Assembly: GCA_003214855.1 (NCBI GenBank)
Contig: QCLC01000004.1
Location: 32,809-96,808, forward strand
Direction of reading: 5' to 3'
From: Prochlorococcus sp. AG-412-I05
GTDB taxonomy: Bacteria > Cyanobacteriota > Cyanobacteriia > PCC-6307 > Cyanobiaceae
Length of the DNA stretch: 64,000 bases
Within the stretch, counting starts at the first letter, position 1, and each line of letters starts with the position of its first letter. Positions 57,135 to 64,000 of this stretch are shown one piece after another. Made by a program: the position numbers and the translations under genes. Below the pieces are notes generated by a model, which was not told the DNA's origin, ran no database searches, and was given only the letters and a program-made list of their open reading frames with translations.

Positions 57135-57694
57135 GGTGACATTTTCAGCCTCACATCTACCCCTTTTTTTAAATCGATAGTTGTTTTCTGAGGCAAAAGA
57201 ATGGTCCCTAAGGCACTCACATGCCAGCCAATCAGGATAGGAACAAGCATCTGCCAATAAAGGTTTGAGCAACAGCCCAGACAAACCCTCGATCAGCCAC
57301 AGGGATTGCACCAGCGAAACCTGAAATAGTGCCAGTGTCATGGCCATGGTGGCCCAATGTGATGTCAGTAAAGTCAGCGAGTTATTGATCTAGCCTCATA
57401 AAAGCTAAAGCCAGATGACTCGTATGATGAACGGCAATAGCATTGGCGTGTCAAGGCACAAATCCCACCCCTAACATCATCAAGCTGGCTGTAAGCAAGA
57501 TAAGACTGACAATTGGGCAACCACAGATCAAACTTTTATGCGGGTAAAAATAATTTTGGTTACACCTAAAAACAGATAAACTTAAAAGATTTGATTGGCT
57601 TTTTCAACAAAATTAACGCTGTTCCCACTCTAGATAATCAAGCAAAGGTTGCCTATCTTAACCTCAAATCAATTGGCAATCATTATCACTCGAT
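57135..57694. other. intergenic, nothing recognised
   Basis: 560 bp. A weak stem TGAGG...CCTCA overlapping the DUF6447 stop (TGAGG at 57132-57136) followed by a run of seven T is a possible terminator. A minus-strand 107-residue frame that runs into DUF6447 is not believed. Confidence 0.35.
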
Positions 57695-58369
57695 CTAAAG
57701 CTGCTTAAGATCTACAAACTTAAACAACTGCTGTTCAGCAGCCATTCCATCAAAAGCATCTTTTTCCACTAACCTCTCACTCAATACCCATAAGCCATCA
57801 TCAGCCAAGGGCACAAAAGTATCAGTGAACTGACTTACCCCACTGGTAGGTTCATTCGTTTGTGGGTCGTGGTATTGACTGCTATAAGTATGACTTAGGT
57901 AGCCATAACCTGTATTCGTCGTACTTTTTGTAAAAATGGTCACCACTGTTCCGTGAATATGGCGATGAACCATCGTTACCACATCATTTTTGATGCGATA
58001 ACGATCACCAAGATTTTTACCTCCAACAATCACTTCTAAGCCAACATCATCGTTGTTACCTGCGGTAAAAGTGTTTTCACCATGGGTCTTTTCAAAACTG
58101 CGTCGTACTCGATGTATGGCAACTTCCCATAGCTGAGAAGAGACAGCCTTAGCAATCAATTCATCTTCTATACCATCAATATGGGCCTTGAGATCCGCTC
58201 CCAACTCAAACTGCCCTTCGACGACGCGATCATCCTTGACCCAGAGACACCGACCTCGATAACCAGAAAAGACCGGATCCCAGGTGTAGCGATTCTCATA
58301 AGCCGCCTGAAATAGTTCTCGACAATCACTACCAGGAGCCAAAACAATAGGGGAAGCGTTAGCGATCAC
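57695..58369 (-). CDS. DUF3386 family protein
   Basis: 224 residues, cyanobacteria-specific from memory. Conserved-looking segments are FQAAYENRYTWDPVFSGYRG, then VKDDRVVEGQFELGADLKAH, WEVAIHRVRRSFEKTHGENTF-like, and VSQFTDTFVPLADDGLWVL. Mostly beta-strand, soluble; the function is unknown. The start is GTG. It is 35 bp downstream of carB, same strand. Confidence 0.8.
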   Translation of the reverse strand: MIANASPIVLAPGSDCRELFQAAYENRYTWDPVFSGYRGRCLWVKDDRVVEGQFELGADLKAHIDGIEDELIAKAVSSQLWEVAIHRVRRSFEKTHGENTFTAGNNDDVGLEVIVGGKNLGDRYRIKNDVVTMVHRHIHGTVVTIFTKSTTNTGYGYLSHTYSSQYHDPQTNEPTSGVSQFTDTFVPLADDGLWVLSERLVEKDAFDGMAAEQQLFKFVDLKQL

Positions 58370-58404
58370 GGCAAGAATTTCAGTTGAGCAAGCCTAATGG
58401 GAGA

Positions 58405-61400
58405 TCAAACATGGATGTCTTGAAGGGCCGCTACGGATAGTGACTGTTGCTGGAGTGCGGTGATTCCCTCGACAGCGGCTCGTGCTCCAGCAATCGTCGT
58501 AAGGGTAGGCACGGAGTAATCAAGAGCTGCTCGCCGCAAATATTTGTCGTCATGAGCAGCCTGACGGCCAATAGGTGTGTTGATCACCAACTGAATCTGA
58601 CCAGAGCGAATCAAATCTTCGATATTGGGCCGTCCCTCATGAACCTTGAGTACTGGCTGAACGTTCAATCCAGCCTGATGAAGGGCTTGAGCAGTTCCGG
58701 AGGTGGCCGTGAGATCAAAACCAAGTTCAATCAGCCTTTCAGCGACAAGTATGAGCGCAGGCTTATCCCGGTCATGAGTAGAGAGAGAAAGACAGTGCCA
58801 CGAATAGGGAGGGGATCACCAGCTGCAATTTCAGACTTAGCAAACGCCATGCCAAAACTGGAGGCTGAACCCATTACTTCTCCAGTGGACCGCATCTCCG
58901 GGCCAAGCACCGAATCGGCCCCAGGGAAACGACGGAATGGCAATACGGCTTCCTTGACAGACTGAAGAGGTGGTTGAGGCTCATGCGTAAGTCCAACAGC
59001 CGCCAAGGTCTCTCCTGCCATCAGCCTTGTTGCGATCCTGGCCAGGGGTACTCCTGTGGCTTTAGCCACAAAAGGAACGGTACGAGAAGCACGAGGATTG
59101 GCCTCGATGATGAACACTTGCTCATCACCCGCTTCATCCCGCTGGACAGCGAACTGCAGATTGATCAACCCCTGAACTTTGAGAGCAATGGCCAACGCTT
59201 CACTCCAGAGACGAATCGTGCGAAGGGCTTGCTCACCAAGAGAGATGGAGGGAAGGCAACAAGCGGAATCACCAGAATGAATTCCAGCAGGCTCAATGTG
59301 TTGCATCAAACCGCCAATCACGACAACTCCATCAGAGTCACAGAGAGCATCAACATCAACTTCCACAGCATTTTCCAGATACTGATCGATGAGTACTGGA
59401 TGATCAGGTTCGACCTGCACCGCTTCAGCCATATAGCGATTCAACTCTTGTTCATCAAACACCACCTCCATGGCTCGGCCTCCAAGCACATAAGAGGGGC
59501 GAACAACAACGGGATAACCAATGCGAATTGCTACGGCTCGGGCATCTTCTTCACTGCGAGCTAAGCCATTACGAGGCTGGCGAATTTGAAGCTGCCGCAG
59601 GATCGCCTCGAACTGTTCACGATCTTCAGCCCGATCAATTGATTCTGGTGATGTACCCCATATCCGTGTGCCTGTTGACTGTCCGATCGAACTCTCTAGC
59701 CAACGAAGCAAGGGAATCGCCAACTTGAGTGGGGTCTGACCACCAAACTGAACGATGACACCATTAGGCCGTTCAGCCTCGATCACATTGAGTACATCCT
59801 CAAGAGTAAGGGGTTCGAAATAAAGTCTGTCGCTGGTGTCATAGTCAGTGGAGACAGTTTCGGGATTACTGTTAACCATCACAGTGACAAATCCCTTGTC
59901 CTGTGCAGCAAATGAAGCATGGCAACAGCAATAGTCAAACTCAATTCCTTGGCCGATACGATTAGGACCGCCGCCAAGAATCATCACTTTTTGGCGACTG
60001 TCTGTAAGGACCTCGCTTTTCGGCTCAAGTTTATAGAATTGGTCATCAGAATCAAGACGGTACAGGGGTCGCTCATAAGTTGAATAATGATATGGAGTAG
60101 TAGATGAAAATTCGGCAGCGCAAGTATCGACTGTCTTAAAAAACAGGTTTGATATCTAACAGTTCACGACGAGCACGTACAGCGAGTTCTTCAGAACCTG
60201 TCGCCCAAGCGATCTGACGATCGGAATAGCCAAGTTGCTTTAACGAGAGAAGACATTCCTGATCCAATTCATCTAATTTACGTCCATACAGATACTTTGT
60301 CTCAATGTTGATCAGGTGTCGTAATTTTGCCAAAAACCAAAGATCAATTTTGCTCAAAGCGTAAATATCATCGTCACTGCGTCCGGCCAACATCGCTGTT
60401 CTAACAGCCATGATCCGCTCTGGGGAAGGCGTGCGCAACAAACGCTCAATTTCTGTAGGAGTACATTCTGGCTCTTGGCGATCACAACCCCAACCAGCCC
60501 TGCCAATTTCCAGAGAACGCATCGCTTTCTGAAAAGACTCTTCGAAACAGCGGCCGATCGCCATTGCCTCTCCCACAGACTTCATTGCCGTAGAGAGAAC
60601 AGCAGGGCTGCCCTTAAACTTCTCAAATGCAAATCGTGGGATCTTAGTGACAACATAATCAATTGTGGGTTCAAAACACGCTGGTGTTTTACCCGTGATG
60701 TCGTTGATAATTTCGTCAAGGGTATAACCAACAGCAAGACGAGCAGCAATCTTGGCAATTGGAAACCCCGTGGCCTTACTTGCCAACGCTGATGATCGAC
60801 TAACGCGCGGATTCATTTCAATAACAATCACCTCGCCATCATCTGGATTGATCGCGAACTGAATATTGCTCCCCCCCGTAGCAACACCTATCTCACGAAT
60901 AATGGCAATGGACTGATCTCTAAGCCTCTGATACTCACGATCGGTAAGAGTTTGTGCAGGAGCAACAGTGATTGAATCTCCTGTATGGACACCCATAGCA
61001 TCGAGATTTTCAATGCTACAGACGATCACAACGTTATCCGCCAAATCACGCATCACCTCTAACTCGAACTCCTTCCAACCCAACAACGACTTTTCGATCA
61101 AGATCTGAGAAACCGGGCTGGCATCAAGACCGCTTTTGCAGATCGCTGCAAATTCTTCGGGGTTGTAAGCAATGCCACCACCACTGCCGCCAAGAGTGAA
61201 GGCCGGTCGGATGATGCGGGGAAAACTATTGATCACTTCACCAACCTCTTCTGCCTCCTTAAGGCTGGAAGCAATCCCGGAAGGACAAACGTTGACTCCT
61301 ATACGCTCCATCGCCTGCTTAAACAGCTGGCGATCTTCGGCTTTTCGGATTGCAGCTAGATCTGCACCGATCAACTCAACGCCAAAACGTTCGAGTGTGT

Positions 61401-61716
61401 GATTTTCAGCCAATGCCACCGCCAAATTAAGAGCCGTCTGGCCGCCCATCGTTGGCAGCAACGCATCAGGGCGCTCTAACTCAATGACACGAGTCACCAC
61501 CTCGGGTGTGAGCGGCTCGATATAGGTACGATCAGCCATCTCCGGATCCGTCATGATTGAGGCCGGATTGGAATTCACAAGCACCACCTCAAAACCTTCA
61601 TCCCGCAAGGCCTTGCATGCTTGAGTGCCGGAATAATCAAATTCACAGGCCTGGCCAATCACGATCGGACCTGACCCCAGCAGCAGGATGCGACGCAGAT
61701 CAGACCTACGGGGCAT
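58405..61716 (-). pseudogene. carB: carbamoyl-phosphate synthase large subunit, two apparent frameshifts
   Basis: The large subunit makes carbamoyl phosphate for arginine and pyrimidines. The span of 3312 bp (~1100 codons) is full length. ORF 60136-61716 is the first synthetase half ([20 protein letters not shown], then [19 protein letters not shown]). The second half ([19 protein letters not shown]) is in a new frame, 58731-60135. The allosteric MGS domain (VLKVHEGRPNIEDLIRSG) is in a third, 58405 to ~58790. Frame 1 breaks at an A6 tract (60138-60143 on +), where removing one base restores KPVFKTVDTC. Frame 2 breaks in an AG repeat (58779-58788), where one base is missing before THDRDKPAL. 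Sequencing error, real mutation or slippage are all possible; carB is normally essential. Confidence 0.88.
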
Positions 61717-61836
61717 GGAATTTCAGGTATTGGCCAAACGCGACTAGCTTCCCACGCAACGTCAGAGATAGCTCAGGAAAAACACCCAGGCGCCATGTAG
61801 TCGCTAGTTTGATGAGTACGGAGAGAGATCAAGGCC

Positions 61837-62472
61837 ATGAGCGAACTCCAGCGCCTTAAGGGGCTGCTGCCGCCAGAGATGCAGAGCTGGGTGTTCGTGG
61901 AGGCGGCAGCAGCGGTAGATCCACCGCTCATCACCCTCGAGGAAATCGGACGCGATGAGGTCGAGATCCAAATCGATCTCGAACAATGGGACAATCTCGC
62001 GCTCGACCATCGCAACTTGCTCTTTTGGCATGAAGTCGGTCGAGTCCAGAACGACACCATTCCACGCGATGGTTGGGAAATGGCAGCTCTAGCCATCGGC
62101 CTTGGCGGTGCAATTGGTGAACTCTGGGTTCAAGACGGATTGTTGCTATTAATGGCCCTAGGTCTTTCGGGCTTCGCTGGATATCGGCTCTATTTAAAGA
62201 ACAACTCTGAAAAGCGGCTTCAGGATGCAATCGCTGCCGATGAACGAGCCATTGATCTGGCCTGTCGTTTTAATTACAGCGTGCCGAATGCCTACAAGAG
62301 CCTTGGAGGTGCTCTAAAGGAGCTTGTGGAACAAACCCGCAAAAAAAAGAAGCGCAGCTTCTATGAAGATCGATTGGAAGCCCTTAGAAAAAGTGCTGGA
62401 AAAGCTCGAGCAGAGATGGCTGAACAGGAAGGATCTCGCCAATCCGTAAGCAGTGAAAACGTCTATGGATAG
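61837..62472 (+). CDS. DUF3318 family membrane protein
   Basis: 211 residues. The N-terminus LQRLKGLLPPEMQSWVFVEA is characteristic. A segment LLFWHEVGRVQNDTIPRDGW precedes a central pair of membrane helices (MAALAIGLGGAIGELWV and LLLLMALGLSGFAGYRLYL). A charged helical tail follows (LVEQTRKKKKRSFYEDRLEA). The function is unknown. It overlaps rsfS by 8 nt (62465-62472). Confidence 0.82.
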   Translation: MSELQRLKGLLPPEMQSWVFVEAAAAVDPPLITLEEIGRDEVEIQIDLEQWDNLALDHRNLLFWHEVGRVQNDTIPRDGWEMAALAIGLGGAIGELWVQDGLLLLMALGLSGFAGYRLYLKNNSEKRLQDAIAADERAIDLACRFNYSVPNAYKSLGGALKELVEQTRKKKKRSFYEDRLEALRKSAGKARAEMAEQEGSRQSVSSENVYG

Positions 62473-62833
62473 TGAACAGCTAGCAGAAATGGCCGCTGAA
62501 GCCTGCGACGATCGCAAAGCGACAGACATACAACTGATCCGAATCGATGAGGTCTCCAGCCTGGCGGACTGGATGGTGATTGCCGGAGGACTGTCTGAAG
62601 TGCAAGTACGAGCAATTGCCAAATCTGTGCAAGATCGCCTTCAAGTGGAAGCCGATCGATTGCCATTGCGCAGCGAAGGCCTTCATGAAGGGAAATGGGC
62701 TCTGCTCGATTACGGCGAATTAATCGTGCATGTTCTACAGCCAAGCGAACGAGGCTTTTACGACCTGGAAGCCTTCTGGAGTCATGGAAAGCATCACGGC
62801 TTCATCAGCTCGAATCTCTCTCAAGCATCCTGA
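62465..62833 (+). CDS. rsfS: ribosome silencing factor RsfS
   Basis: It binds uL14 and blocks joining of the ribosomal subunits in slow growth. 122 residues. AEACDDRKATDIQLIRIDEV, SLADWMVIAGGLSEVQVRAI, and the conserved EGLHEGKWALLDYGELIVHV and RGFYDLEAFW are present. ATG 62465 overlaps the DUF3318 stop by 8 nt, so the two are coupled. Confidence 0.93.
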   Translation: MDSEQLAEMAAEACDDRKATDIQLIRIDEVSSLADWMVIAGGLSEVQVRAIAKSVQDRLQVEADRLPLRSEGLHEGKWALLDYGELIVHVLQPSERGFYDLEAFWSHGKHHGFISSNLSQAS

Positions 62834-62990
62834 GACTTAAAAACACCACTTTGAATGAGTAGCAATTAACACCAACTCGAAGTTCCATTGCATGGTTAGT
62901 GGGCACCAACCATGGACTTCATCACAAGCTTCATCATCAAAGGGGGCGAGTCTCTGCCAGGCTCTCTGAAGCACAAAAGTCTGCTTGAGC

Positions 62991-63970
62991 ATGAATCTTC
63001 CAACCTGGTTCGGAAGCTCCCAGCGTTCGAGCACAACGCCTCTTGAAGTAAGCCTTAAGCGTGGCTCCAGCGTTGAGTCGATCCATCGCGTGCATGCTGT
63101 GGTTTGTGATGGGCGAGGGCGCGTCCTGATGCGAGCGGGCTGTGCAGACTTTGAAACCTTCATCCGTTCAGCGCTAAAGCCGTTTCAAGCACTGCCTTTT
63201 TTGAGTAGTGGTGCAGCAGAGCAAATGAACTGTGGGGAAAAAGGATTAGCAATCTGCTGTGGGTCCCATTCAGGGACAGCCGCCCATGCCCGCGAAGCCT
63301 TCAGGTTGCTTTGGAATGCCGAGCTAGATCCAAGCTTGCTGCAATGCCCGATTCCAAAAGGAGGCACGAGCCCGCTAGAGCACAACTGCTCCGGGAAACA
63401 TGCTGGCTTTCTTGCGACGAGCAAAAAAAAATGGGTTGGCCCCTTGATTCATACCTGCAAGGCAACCATCCTCTGCAAGTCGAAGTGAATCGACGCATAG
63501 CCGAACTGCTTGGGCTACCGGCCGACGAGCTCGTAGCTGCCCGGGATGACTGTGGAGCACCAACCCTTCGCCTACGGCTAGACCAAATCGCTCTGCTCTA
63601 TGCCCATCTCGGGGCATCACGTCAAGCAGAAATGGAACAAGTGATTAGGGCAATGTTGGCCCACCCTGAACTCGTCGCAGGGGAAGGCCGATTTGACACT
63701 GAGCTGATGCGAAGAGCTCACGGACAAATCGTGAGCAAGGGTGGTGCAGAAGGTGTCCAATGTCTAAGCCGCGTTGGTGAAGGAATGGGTGTAGCGATCA
63801 AAGTAGAAGACGGATCCAAACGAGCAAAACACGCTGTAGCGCTCCACCTACTTCGCCAACTTGATTGGCTCACCCCAACCGGACTGCAAGAATTAGAGGA
63901 ACAGGTGTTGCTCATTGCTCCAGGTGTGCAGCTGGAAGTGGCCGGCGCTCTTCGATACCAGGAAACCTAA
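62991..63970 (+). pseudogene. L-asparaginase II (PF06089), frameshift at a poly-A tract
   Basis: The AnsA-type asparaginase reads in two frames. The first (62991-63488) has LKPFQALPFLSSGAAEQMNC, CCGSHSGTAAHAREAF and PLEHNCSGKHAGFLAT. After AGC the A9 run (63423-63431) puts the frame out. The second (to 63970) continues KKMGWPLDSYLQGNHPLQVE, DDCGAPTLRL, and KGGAEGVQCLSRVGEGMGVA with VEDGSKRA. A tract of ten A (or seven) would give SKKKMGW in frame. The combined length (~325 aa) is normal. Nine As is a classic slippage or sequencing-error site. Confidence 0.85.
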
Positions 63971-64000
63971 ACAAAGAGCAGGTTGGACAAGCCTCAAAAG

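Noticed and set aside
57024..57347. 107-residue minus-strand ORF with hydrophobic start
   Set aside because: Its C-terminal third is antisense to DUF6447 and the rest has no recognisable content.
62837..63163. 108-residue minus-strand ORF
   Set aside because: Mostly antisense to the asparaginase start with Arg/Thr/Cys-rich shadow composition.

Overview
The window looks like a chromosome segment of a marine picocyanobacterium, most likely a low-light, moderate-GC Prochlorococcus (MIT9313-like) or a close marine Synechococcus. The reasons are chlH (Mg-chelatase H), a CtpA-type processing protease, isiB flavodoxin, an AdoCbl-dependent ribonucleotide reductase, a phytyl-phosphate kinase homologue, a decayed cyanobacterial porin, and many families found mainly in cyanobacteria (DUF3038, DUF4335, DUF3318, DUF3386, DUF3531, DUF2949, CPP1-like). 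No 16S or database comparison was possible, so the strain is inferred.

Layout. 1-27 kb is mostly core: the 3' part of fmt, an uncharacterised repeat protein, a Rieske oxygenase, mfd, a CtpA-like protease, ispG and a family 4 uracil-DNA glycosylase overlapping by 4 nt, an aminotransferase, a translationally coupled phosphonate-type ABC transporter (phnD-phnC-phnE), a GDSL hydrolase, a sigma factor converging on and overlapping a VTE6-like kinase, rsmE, an ECF/Cbi-type ATPase, a CPP1-like protein, prfC, a methyltransferase and nrdJ. 27.5-36.1 kb is an accessory, AT-rich stretch in which recognisable CDSs cover only about 42% of the bases. It holds small membrane proteins, a zinc-ribbon protein that resembles a homing-endonuclease relic, tRNA-Ser(UGA), a fatty acid desaturase, a glutamine amidotransferase, flavodoxin and a heavily deleted porin pseudogene. 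36-41.7 kb returns to conserved genes: ppk2, an EnvZ/OmpR-like two-component pair, an EF-hand protein, and the DUF4335-DUF3038 pair.

41.7-45.0 kb is a small foreign insertion: a decayed tyrosine integrase, a 574-residue acidic protein of unknown function with a tandem WWDD repeat, and the remnant of a short HTH/terminase-like gene. 45.1-64 kb is core again: apt, an FAD monooxygenase, dapB, chlH, folP-tpiA-S4 protein, an MsbA-like exporter, DUF6447, DUF3386, carB, DUF3318, rsfS and L-asparaginase II. carB carries two apparent frameshifts and the asparaginase one, all in simple sequence tracts. These could be sequencing errors, slippage sites or real decay.

The most unusual items are the WWDD-repeat protein between mobile-element relics, the porin pseudogene carrying a perfect 12-bp-arm palindrome (a similar one lies in a nearby hypothetical gene), the three homopolymer or short-repeat frameshifts, the desaturase whose coding-like frame runs 35 codons upstream of its only usable start, and several small ORFs of 39-52 codons.
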